A DNA stretch of 39,241 nt, taken from the NCBI GenBank assembly GCA_003218705.1, contig QHOI01000121.1, positions 1 to 39,241 of the forward strand. Reading direction: 5' to 3'. Below are positions 18,052 through 26,458 of this stretch, one piece after another. The stretch comes from Verrucomicrobiota bacterium. GTDB taxonomy: Bacteria; Verrucomicrobiota; Verrucomicrobiia; Chthoniobacterales; UBA10450. The notes under the pieces are model-generated. The model was not told the origin of the DNA. It did no database searches and saw only the letters and a program-made list of their open reading frames with translations. Each line of letters starts with the position of its first letter. Within the stretch, counting starts at the first letter, position 1. A program made the translations under genes and the position numbers.

Positions 18052-20748
18052 ATGCGGATTCGCGTCGGTCTCGTTATTTTGTTTGCGCTCCCCTTAACCA
18101 TGAACGGAGAAAAACCTTACACCTTCGCAAACACTCCCGGTAAATTGCCGAAGCAAGTCGTCCCGCTCGAATACTCCATCCGAATCGTTCCTGACGTTAG
18201 CAAGTTTACTTTTTCCGGGAGCGAAACCGTGAAACTGAAGGCGAGCGCGCCGGTGCATGAGCTGGTGCTCAATTCGCTCGAACTCGAAATCGCAAAGGCT
18301 TCGATCGATGGAACTCAATTGTCACCAGCCGCGATCAAGCTCGATCCAAACAACGAGCTGCTGACCGTCGCGCTGCCTAACGAGCTGGCGATTGGCGAGC
18401 ACTCCCTCGCGCTCGAGTTCAGCGGAACGATCACTCCAAAAGGCCGCGGCATTTATTACATGCCCTATCAGGAACAAGGCACAGGTGCGAAAAAAATAGC
18501 GCTCGGCACGCAATTCGAACCGAGCGATGCGCGGCGATTTTTTCCGTGTTGGGACGAGCCGAGTTTTCGGGCGCGCTTCCAACTGACGGCGGTTGTGCCG
18601 GAGAATTGGCTGGCCGTTTCAAACATGCCAGTCGAATCAGAACGCAAGATCGATCCGCCTTCGCCAAATGCCGGTCCGGCTCGGTCCTCCGGCGCGACAG
18701 GCATCGACAAAGAAGTGCGTTTTCAACCAACGCCGTCGATGTCGAGTTACTTGAATGTGTTCGTCGCGGGTGAGCTCGATGCAATCGAAACGAAAGCGGC
18801 CGGCACACAGATTCGCGTGATTGCCACCAAAGGAAAAGCCGAATGGGGCCGATACGCGCTCGAAAGCACGGCGCAGATCCTTGATTACTACAACGATTAC
18901 TTTGGCGTTCGTTATCCGCTTCCAAAGTTGGATCAGATCGCCATTCCGGGCGGTTTCGGTGGCGCGATGGAAAATTGGGGCGGCATCACTTACTACGAAT
19001 CGGCGCTTCTGTTCGATCCGAAGAAATCGTCCGCGTCGACGCGCCAGCGCATTTATGAGGTCGTCGCGCATGAAACTGCGCACCAATGGTTCGGCGATCT
19101 CGTCACTATGGCTTGGTGGGACAATCTTTGGTTGAACGAAGGTTTCGCCTCCTGGATGGGGAGCAAATGCACCGCGCATTTCAATCCGGACTGGGAAGTT
19201 TGGCTCGCCAGGAATATTCAGCGCGATCCAGCTCGCCGCACCGGAATCGCCAAGGAAGTCGCGATGGAAGGCGACGCAAGATCGACAACCCATGCCATCC
19301 AGCAGCCGGTTGCGAATGAATCCGACGCCAACAGCGCCTTTGACGACATCACTTATCGAAAAGGCCAAAGTTTTCTGCGAATGCTGGAAAGTTTTCTCAG
19401 CGAAGACGTTTCCCGTGATGGCGTCCGCCGCTACATAGCTGCGCATCAGCATTCGAACTCGACCACGGCAGATTTGTGGAACGCGCTTAGTGACGCTTCG
19501 GGAAAGCCGGTCGGCGAAATTGCCGCAGCGTGGACGGAACAACCGGGATTTCCGGTTGTAATGATGAAACGCGACGGCGAAAAAGTTTCGCTGAGCCAGG
19601 AACGGTTCACCATTAATTTCCCGAACGCGCCGGCGTTGCAATGGAAGATCCCCGTCACCTACTTCGTGGTTGGCGAGAAGAAGATCGAGAACCGTTTGAT
19701 GACCGACAAAATCGAGAATCTGCCGGCTATCGCGGCCGATCGGGTGATCAAGTTGAACGCGAACGGTGCCGGCAATTATCGGGTCCAGTATGATGATTCG
19801 TCCTGGAAAGCGCTGCTCGGTGCACTGGCCAAGTTGAATCTGGAAGATCGCGTGAATTTGCTGAGCGATTCGTGGGCGCTGGTCCAGGCCAATCGCGCTG
19901 ACGTTTCTCTTTATTTAGAGCTGATCGGGAAACTGCCCCGCGGGCATGAACTGGCCGAGTGCGATCAGATTGTTAACGCGTTCGATTACATCAATCGCCT
20001 CCTGATCGGTGATCCGGGCCATAAAAAATTTCAGGCTTACGCGCGCTCGATCTTGCGACCAACGTTTGACGAGCTCGGCTGGGAACCGAAGAAGAACGAA
20101 TCACCACGCGATTCACTCCTTCGTGCAAGCTTGATCGTCGCGCTTGGCGATTTGAACGACCAGGAAGTCATCGACGGCTGCAAACAACGTTTTGAAAAGT
20201 TCGTTGCCGATCCTCCTTCGCTCGCACCTGACCTTCGCGCGTCCATTTTTCTGGTGGTTGGACAAAATGCTGATGATCCGACTTGGAACAAGCTGCACGA
20301 ACTCGGATTGAAGACCACCAGCATCGAAGAGAAGCAGAATTATTTCGACGCGTTGGCCGCGGCGCGCGACCCGAAGTTGGCCGGGAAAGCATTGCAAATC
20401 TCGCTGACCGACGAACTGCCAACCAGCCGCGCCCTTCACAACGTCGGCAAAGTTGCGCGCTATAGCGGGCATCCCGATCTCGCCTGGGAATTCGCCAAGG
20501 CGAACATGAAAGCGCTGCTCGCCAAAACCGACGCTCTCGCCGCTAATACGTTCGCGCCAGGCTTGTTCGTTTTCTTTTCCGAAAAATCGCGCGCGGACGA
20601 ATTGAAAACTTACGCCAAATCGAATTTACCGGCGACGAGTGCAAAAGAAGTGGCCAAAGCGGTCGATGAAGTTGAGTTTCGCGCCGAATTCAAAAAACAG
20701 ATCGTGCCGCAATTGACAGCCTGGATATCCAAACAGCAACGGAAGTGA
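18052..20748 (+). CDS. M1 family aminopeptidase
   Basis: GGAMENWGG and HETAHQWFGDLVTMAWWDNLWLNEGFASWM (HExxH-18-E); ERAP1-like C-terminal half. Confidence 0.96.
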   Translation: MRIRVGLVILFALPLTMNGEKPYTFANTPGKLPKQVVPLEYSIRIVPDVSKFTFSGSETVKLKASAPVHELVLNSLELEIAKASIDGTQLSPAAIKLDPNNELLTVALPNELAIGEHSLALEFSGTITPKGRGIYYMPYQEQGTGAKKIALGTQFEPSDARRFFPCWDEPSFRARFQLTAVVPENWLAVSNMPVESERKIDPPSPNAGPARSSGATGIDKEVRFQPTPSMSSYLNVFVAGELDAIETKAAGTQIRVIATKGKAEWGRYALESTAQILDYYNDYFGVRYPLPKLDQIAIPGGFGGAMENWGGITYYESALLFDPKKSSASTRQRIYEVVAHETAHQWFGDLVTMAWWDNLWLNEGFASWMGSKCTAHFNPDWEVWLARNIQRDPARRTGIAKEVAMEGDARSTTHAIQQPVANESDANSAFDDITYRKGQSFLRMLESFLSEDVSRDGVRRYIAAHQHSNSTTADLWNALSDASGKPVGEIAAAWTEQPGFPVVMMKRDGEKVSLSQERFTINFPNAPALQWKIPVTYFVVGEKKIENRLMTDKIENLPAIAADRVIKLNANGAGNYRVQYDDSSWKALLGALAKLNLEDRVNLLSDSWALVQANRADVSLYLELIGKLPRGHELAECDQIVNAFDYINRLLIGDPGHKKFQAYARSILRPTFDELGWEPKKNESPRDSLLRASLIVALGDLNDQEVIDGCKQRFEKFVADPPSLAPDLRASIFLVVGQNADDPTWNKLHELGLKTTSIEEKQNYFDALAAARDPKLAGKALQISLTDELPTSRALHNVGKVARYSGHPDLAWEFAKANMKALLAKTDALAANTFAPGLFVFFSEKSRADELKTYAKSNLPATSAKEVAKAVDEVEFRAEFKKQIVPQLTAWISKQQRK

Positions 20749-20757
20749 CGATCGGAC

Positions 20758-21246
20758 TTACAGGTTCGATTGGGACTGATCTTGCTCAGGCGTGATCAAG
20801 AGCCGCATCGGAATCATCGATGATTCGTGAAATCCATGACGCCGGAAAAATTCCTGGGCCACATTCTCCGGCCGGTCTGTCAGTAAAGTGATGCGGAGAA
20901 AATTTTTCTGACGCGCGAACTCGATCGCGTGATTGAGCAGTTTCGAACCGTAGCCGTGCCCCTGGAATTGCTGATGGACCACGAGGTCCTCGAGCAAAAT
21001 GACGAAACCGCCTTCTGCAGTGCTAATGGTAAAAAGCAGATTGATCATGCCGACAATCGCGCCGTCGCGGCGAAGCACGAATACGCGACCGCGACTCGGC
21101 TGTTCGAAAATCAAACGCAACCCGCGCAGTTGCCTTTCTTTATCTGGCCGAAAATCGCTCTCCTGTGCGAAGAGTCCTCCGAGCATTTCGGACAACTCAT
21201 CCAAATCAGCCTCGGTAGCCGGCTCAATGACGACTTTCTCGCTCAC
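20758..21246 (-). CDS. GNAT family N-acetyltransferase
   Basis: VVHQQFQGHGYGSKLLNHAIEFA acetyl-CoA motif. Confidence 0.88.
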   Translation of the reverse strand: MSEKVVIEPATEADLDELSEMLGGLFAQESDFRPDKERQLRGLRLIFEQPSRGRVFVLRRDGAIVGMINLLFTISTAEGGFVILLEDLVVHQQFQGHGYGSKLLNHAIEFARQKNFLRITLLTDRPENVAQEFFRRHGFHESSMIPMRLLITPEQDQSQSNL

Positions 21247-21324
21247 CGTTTGTATTGCTTATTCCAGAAATTAAGCGGGCTGGCAACCCGCGAATGGAAG
21301 CTCAACCGGCTCCGTCCGACCAAA

Positions 21325-21352
21325 TTGACAATCCCCTGCCCCATCCTAATGT
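21325..21352 (+). promoter_or_regulatory. Candidate sigma-70-type promoter upstream of rpmH
   Basis: TTGACA (21325-21330), 16-bp spacer, TAATGT (21347-21352). Confidence 0.4.
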
Positions 21353-21391
21353 AGCCGCTCTCAATTCGCGCCTAATTTATTTTTCGGGCTT

Positions 21392-21565
21392 ATGAAACGC
21401 ACTTATCAGCCATCGAAACGAACCCGCAAGCGCCAACATGGCTTTCGGGCGCGGATGCGAACCAAAGGTGGACGCGCCACCCTCGCCCGGCGGCGTCAGC
21501 GCGGTCGCAAACGTCTCTTGCCCAAACGTGTCGAGCGCCATTTCGCGCGCCATACCCAAGCCTGA
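21392..21565 (+). CDS. rpmH: 50S ribosomal protein L34, not in ORF track
   Basis: Hand translation [57 protein letters not shown]. Confidence 0.95.
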   Translation: MKRTYQPSKRTRKRQHGFRARMRTKGGRATLARRRQRGRKRLLPKRVERHFARHTQA

Positions 21566-21630
21566 TTTCCGGCAATCTCGGTTCCGGTTCGCAAGGTCGA
21601 CATCGGCCAAGATCGACATTCTATTGTTGA

Positions 21631-23427
21631 GTGGCGCAACAGAGCACCAGGATCGAGGACTACGCCTTTATCAGCGATACTCAGACCGATGCGTTGGTTA
21701 GCCGTGATGGATGCGTGGATTGGCTTTGTTTCCCGCGGTTCGATTCGGGCGCCTGCTTCGCGTCGTTGTTAGGCACGCGTGACAATGGCCATTGGCGTTT
21801 CTGGCCGAAGGAAAAGATCGACCGGACCAGTCGTCGATATCGCGGAGATGCCTTGATTCTTGAAACGGAGATCGAAACCAAAGAAGGCGCCGTCCGGTTA
21901 ATCGATTTCATGCCGCCGCGCGGCGAAAACCCCGACCTCATCCGCATCGTGGAAGGAATTCGCGGTCAAGTAGTGATGCAAATGGAGCTCATCATTCGGT
22001 TCGATTACGGCCGCACGATCCCGTGGGTGCGAACCGGGAACGGCGGATTGGAAGCGATCGCAGGTCCGAACGGACTTATTCTGCGCACACCGGTCAAAAC
22101 GCGGGGCGAGGATCTGACGACAGTTGCCGAATTCACGGTCAAAAAAGGTGACCGTGTGCCGTTTGTCCTGACCTGGTTCGCATCGCATTCCCGGCCTCCT
22201 AAAAAAGTTACCCCTGACCATGCCCTGCGCGACACGGAAAGATATTGGAAAAAATGGGCGAAGCGCTGCCACCGCAAAACCCCATGGGATGACGCGGTGG
22301 TTCGCTCGCTTGTCGTCCTGAAAGGCCTGACGTATGGACCCACCGGTGGGATTGTGGCCGCGGCCACAACTTCTTTACCCGAGGAGATCGGCGGAGTGCG
22401 CAATTGGGATTATCGCTACTGCTGGTTGCGCGATGCGACCCTCACCCTGATCGCTTTGGTCGACGCCGGTTATCAAAGCGAAGCCAAGAGCTGGCGCGAA
22501 TGGCTCTTGCGCGCAATTGCAGGCAGCGCCGATCAAATGCAAATCATGTACGGTGTCCGCGGCGAACGCCGTCTGGAAGAGCTCGAAATCCCCTGGTTGT
22601 CAGGTTACGAAAATTCAAAACCAGTGCGCATCGGCAATGCCGCTTCCAGTCAGTTTCAGCTCGATGTTTATGGCGAAGTCCTGGGGACGATGTATCGAGC
22701 GCACCAGGCCGGAATCGAAAATCGCGAGACCGATTGGCGTCTGCAAGCCGCCTTGATGAATTTTCTCGAATCAAATTGGAACAAGCCAGACGAAGGCATC
22801 TGGGAAGTGCGCGGCGGTCCGAAACATTTCACCCACTCCAAAATGATGGCGTGGGTGGCTTTCGATCGCGCGGTTAAATTGGTTGAGGAATGTGGATGCC
22901 GGGGCGCGGAACGTGTCGATCGATGGCGGAAAATTCGCGATCAAATCCATAAAGAAGTTTGCACGCGCGGATTCAGTCCGAACAAGAAAGCTTTTACGCA
23001 GTACTACGGATCGGATGCACTCGACGCGAGTTTGCTCATGATGCCGCTCGCCGGGTTCCTTCCATTTACCGACAAGCGAATACGCGGGACAATCGAGGCG
23101 ATCGAACGCGAGCTCATGCGCGATGGATTTGTGCTTCGGTATCGACCCGAAGAAGAAGGCGTGGACGGTTTGCCAGGGAGGGAAGGTGTATTTCTGCCTT
23201 GCTCATTTTGGCTGGCCTCATGTTTGCATCGCGTCGGCCGCAAAAAAGCGGCCCGTCAGCTCTTTGAGCGTTTGCTTTCTGTCCGAAACGATCTCGGATT
23301 ACTTTCGGAAGAATACGACCCGAGATCAAAGCGGCAGCTCGGGAATTTTCCTCAGGCATTTTCGCATGTATCGCTTATAACCGCGGCTCTCGTCTTGAGC
23401 GATCAGCATCCGTCAATAGGCCGGTGA
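21631..23427 (+). CDS. Glycoside hydrolase family 15 (glucoamylase/trehalase-like)
   Basis: Start IEDYAFISDTQTDALVSRDGCVDWLCFPRFDSGACFA; RNWDYRYCWLRDATLTL. Confidence 0.93.
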   Translation: MAQQSTRIEDYAFISDTQTDALVSRDGCVDWLCFPRFDSGACFASLLGTRDNGHWRFWPKEKIDRTSRRYRGDALILETEIETKEGAVRLIDFMPPRGENPDLIRIVEGIRGQVVMQMELIIRFDYGRTIPWVRTGNGGLEAIAGPNGLILRTPVKTRGEDLTTVAEFTVKKGDRVPFVLTWFASHSRPPKKVTPDHALRDTERYWKKWAKRCHRKTPWDDAVVRSLVVLKGLTYGPTGGIVAAATTSLPEEIGGVRNWDYRYCWLRDATLTLIALVDAGYQSEAKSWREWLLRAIAGSADQMQIMYGVRGERRLEELEIPWLSGYENSKPVRIGNAASSQFQLDVYGEVLGTMYRAHQAGIENRETDWRLQAALMNFLESNWNKPDEGIWEVRGGPKHFTHSKMMAWVAFDRAVKLVEECGCRGAERVDRWRKIRDQIHKEVCTRGFSPNKKAFTQYYGSDALDASLLMMPLAGFLPFTDKRIRGTIEAIERELMRDGFVLRYRPEEEGVDGLPGREGVFLPCSFWLASCLHRVGRKKAARQLFERLLSVRNDLGLLSEEYDPRSKRQLGNFPQAFSHVSLITAALVLSDQHPSIGR

Positions 23428-23514
23428 CCTCGGCTGCGTCCAAAAAACCTGCCACCGCGACGCCCACTGTCATTAGCTAAGTCCAACTACCAAAGTCGTT
23501 TTCGCTTCGCCGAG

Positions 23515-24330
23515 CTAAGTCGACTTACGGTCTAAAATCACCCGCTCGATGTGTGAATAAATGTTGAAGGAGGGGGGGCGAAGAAAACTCACCAATGTTT
23601 GATTGTTCTCGCGCGCGAACCTTACCGCCAACGTGGACGGCGCCGATACCGAAGCGATAATCGCAATTCCGGCGGCCAGCGCTTTCTGCACGATTTCGAA
23701 GGAAGCCCGGCCGCTGACGAGCATCAGATCTCGATCCAGAGGCAGCGAGCCGTCAAGAAAAGCGCGACCAATCGTCTTATCGACCGCGTTGTGGCGACCA
23801 ATGTCCTCGCGAACGATTTTAGGTCGTCCGTTTAAACCAAAAATGCCGGCGGCGTGAATTCCGCCGGTGCGCGCGAAATCGCTTTGACCTTGTCGTAACC
23901 GTTCTGGCAAGGAGAGGAGCGTCTCGATCTCAATCCTGACCTTACTCGACTTGATCTTCCGAAAATTTTGCCGGATCGCTTCGATACTATTTTTGCCGCA
24001 AATCCCGCAACTGGAGGAAATCGTCCCGAATCGTTGCGCCGAATTCAGTTTTAACTTCACACCGGCGGCAAGATCGATATCCACTTGGTTCTCGCGGCCG
24101 GTCGAAATCTTCTCGATCTCTTCGCGTTTGCGAATGATCGCTTCGGAAACTAGAAACCCCACGGCCAACTCCTCGTCATGACCTGGGGTTCGCATGGTCG
24201 TGGCCAAAACTTTTCCGCGAACACGGATCTCGAGCGGCTCCTCGGCTGTCAACTCGTCAGGCAAATACTCGAGCGCGCCATCGCGATTTCGCCGGATGAT
24301 TTTCTCGGAAACGATCGCACGTTCTTTCAT
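23515..24330 (-). CDS. fdhD: Formate dehydrogenase accessory sulfurtransferase FdhD
   Basis: EEPLEIRV, SSSCGICGKNSIEAI (CxxC), TGGIHAAGIF, REDIGRHNAVDK; start MKERAIVSEK. Confidence 0.94.
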   Translation of the reverse strand: MKERAIVSEKIIRRNRDGALEYLPDELTAEEPLEIRVRGKVLATTMRTPGHDEELAVGFLVSEAIIRKREEIEKISTGRENQVDIDLAAGVKLKLNSAQRFGTISSSCGICGKNSIEAIRQNFRKIKSSKVRIEIETLLSLPERLRQGQSDFARTGGIHAAGIFGLNGRPKIVREDIGRHNAVDKTIGRAFLDGSLPLDRDLMLVSGRASFEIVQKALAAGIAIIASVSAPSTLAVRFARENNQTLVSFLRPPSFNIYSHIERVILDRKST

Positions 24331-24354
24331 GTGGGACGACTGAATGTTATCATG

Positions 24355-24828
24355 ATGCCGGTGGAAATCTGTCATCTTTACATTTCGCCCGACCACAATT
24401 TTTTCGGCCACCACGGCCGTGAACCGGATCAATATCCGGCGATTGAGGTCGCGATGATCGAATGTGCGGCCGGCCACGGCATCCGAGGCGATCGCTTCTT
24501 TGATTATCGCGACGATTACAAGGGTCAGATCACATTCTTTTCGCTCGAAGTTTTCGATGAGCTCCGTGGCGCGTTCGAGCTGAAGGATTGTTCCCCTTCG
24601 TTGGTTCGCCGCAATGTCATGACCCGTGCGGTCGATCTTAACGAATTGATTGATCGCGATTTTGAAGTGCAGGGCGTCAAATTTCACGGAACGGAAGAGT
24701 GCCGGCCTTGTTATTGGATGAACCAGGCGATCGCCGCTGGCGCGGAAGAATTTCTGAAAGGTCGCGGTGGCTTAAGAGCGCGAATCCTAAGCGACGGCCA
24801 GCTGCGCTCAACCGCACGGCTTCAATGA
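24355..24828 (+). CDS. MOSC-domain protein
   Basis: LYISPDHNFFGHHGREPDQYPAIEV...GIRGDRFFDYRDDYKGQITFFS...ECRPCYWMNQA. Confidence 0.85.
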   Translation: MPVEICHLYISPDHNFFGHHGREPDQYPAIEVAMIECAAGHGIRGDRFFDYRDDYKGQITFFSLEVFDELRGAFELKDCSPSLVRRNVMTRAVDLNELIDRDFEVQGVKFHGTEECRPCYWMNQAIAAGAEEFLKGRGGLRARILSDGQLRSTARLQ

Positions 24829-25433
24829 GCATCTGCGCGGCGCTGTTAGCAGGCGGAGAGTCGCGTCGAATGGGTAAAGACAAAGCGACGATGCTTTTTC
24901 GCGGCCAACCGCTTTGGAAAATTCAACTCGACTTGCTGCGCAAATTAAAGCCGGAGGAAATTTTTATTTCGGCCCGGAACGACCCTCGGTGGCGACCTGA
25001 CGATGTTAAATTCGTGGCGGATGAAGCACCGTCGCGCGGACCGCTTAGTGGCATCGCGGCCACGTTAGATGAAATGCGCTCGACCCATCTTCTTGCCCTG
25101 GCGATCGACATGCCGTTCATGAACGAAACCTACTTGCGTTCGCTCTGCGGTTTCGCGGCTCGCGGTTGCGGCGTGGTTCCTAGAATCGATCGTCGCGCTG
25201 AGCCGTTGGCAGCGATTTATCCGCGCCAAGCACTGAGCGATTTTCAAGGCGCGCTTGCGAGCAGCGATTTTTCGCTGCAAACGTGGACCGAGCAACTCGT
25301 TGAATCTGGAAAATTACGAGTCATACCTGTCGCTAAAGAAGCGCGACAATTATTTCGGAATTTGAACGAACTTCGCGACATGGAAGACGATGTTCTCCCA
25401 GCGACCCTCAATCAAAGGTCCCAATCAAGTTAA
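24825..25433 (+). CDS. mobA: Molybdenum cofactor guanylyltransferase MobA-like
   Basis: MSICAALLAGGESRRMGKDKATMLFRGQPLW nucleotidyltransferase signature; ATGA overlap with MOSC gene. Confidence 0.9.
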   Translation: MSICAALLAGGESRRMGKDKATMLFRGQPLWKIQLDLLRKLKPEEIFISARNDPRWRPDDVKFVADEAPSRGPLSGIAATLDEMRSTHLLALAIDMPFMNETYLRSLCGFAARGCGVVPRIDRRAEPLAAIYPRQALSDFQGALASSDFSLQTWTEQLVESGKLRVIPVAKEARQLFRNLNELRDMEDDVLPATLNQRSQSS

Positions 25434-25466
25434 CCAGCCGGCGAATAATGGAGATAAAGTTGCGCG

Positions 25467-25494
25467 TTGTGCATCGCACGCGCCTGAGTAATTT
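25467..25494 (+). promoter_or_regulatory. Candidate tRNA-Lys promoter
   Basis: TTGTGC, 16-bp spacer, TAATTT, about 28 bp before tRNA start. Confidence 0.3.
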
Positions 25495-25521
25495 TCGATT
25501 CTTTTGCGAACGTGCTAATTC

Positions 25522-25594
25522 GCACCGTTAGCTCAATTGGCAGAGCAAGTGACTCTTAATCACTGGGTTGCAGGTTCAAGTCCTGCACGGTGCA
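25522..25594 (+). tRNA. tRNA-Lys (anticodon CTT)
   Basis: Acceptor GCACCGT/ACGGTGC, D arm GCTC..GAGC, anticodon arm AGTGA-CTCTTAA-TCACT, T arm GCAGG-TTCAAGT-CCTGC; CCA not encoded. Confidence 0.97.
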
Positions 25595-26335
25595 TTGAAT
25601 GTAAATGGCTGAATTACGGTAAATTATACTGACTAAGGCCCGGTTCGCTAAGGCGCAGATATTTGCCAGCTTGGCCACTTCTTGGCCACTTATTAAGGGC
25701 ATCCCTACGTTTTTGGCTCCGCTTTTCAAAGTTGTTTTCGCGCGATGAATAGCGTTAAGGCCGCTGTCAGTGCAGCAAGGTTTCAAGGTAACATGGTCGC
25801 CAAGCAGCATTAAGAGTCGATTGGAGCGCAGTGCAAAAACTGGCTATTTCGGGCGTCATTTTGTGACAGCTCTCTATGAACGTTTCGAATCCGGAAGTGG
25901 CTCGTAACGAGTACTATACATCGCTACGCGGCAGAAATGGTCTCGTCCTCTATGTCACAATTCACGCAGCGCCAGAGAATGGTAACGCACATTCCCAAGT
26001 CGCTCCCGACGCCCAAAAGTCATTGAGGCTGACGGGCGGGAGCTGCAATCACCGGAGACTCTGCCCAAAATCGACTGACGCGTTTCGACCAATACGCTGC
26101 CAGTTCCGAAGGAAAATTGAGATTGGCGAGATGGGACGCCAGCATCGACTCTTGCGTAAATGGCCATTCGGAGACTCTGAAAGAGACTCCGACGCAAACT
26201 GACTTAGCGAGCGCCGCGCGCCTACGGGAAAAATTCGTGTCCCTGCTAACAATGCCCTCCCGTCGGTGGTAAGAGGCCCGCACCGAAGGGCCGTCTCGAT
26301 CTATATCGACGTGAGAAAATTTTTGGTGAAAAAAT

Positions 26336-26458
26336 TCACGGGCCGGGCAGGCTGACATCATGTTCTTGGCAGACCGATCCCGGATTTCCCATGTCAACTT
26401 CCAGGACGATTTCGCCGGCCGGCAATTCAAGATTCTGGATACGCAAGTTGCGGATCAC
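26336..26458 (-). CDS. Possible 40-aa ORF overlapping the PKS 3' end (GTG start), may be a remnant
   Basis: Hand translation [40 protein letters not shown]. Confidence 0.25.
   Translation of the reverse strand: MIRNLRIQNLELPAGEIVLEVDMGNPGSVCQEHDVSLPGP

Noticed and set aside
25556-25810. 84-aa minus ORF overlapping the tRNA-Lys (VQDLNLQPSD)
   Set aside because: Its C-terminus is translated antisense tRNA, a common annotation artefact; no integrase motif seen
25876-26430. ORFs 25876-26202 (+) and 26020-26430 (-) in the post-tRNA gap
   Set aside because: Low-complexity overlapping frames without a protein-like pattern; treated as non-coding or decayed
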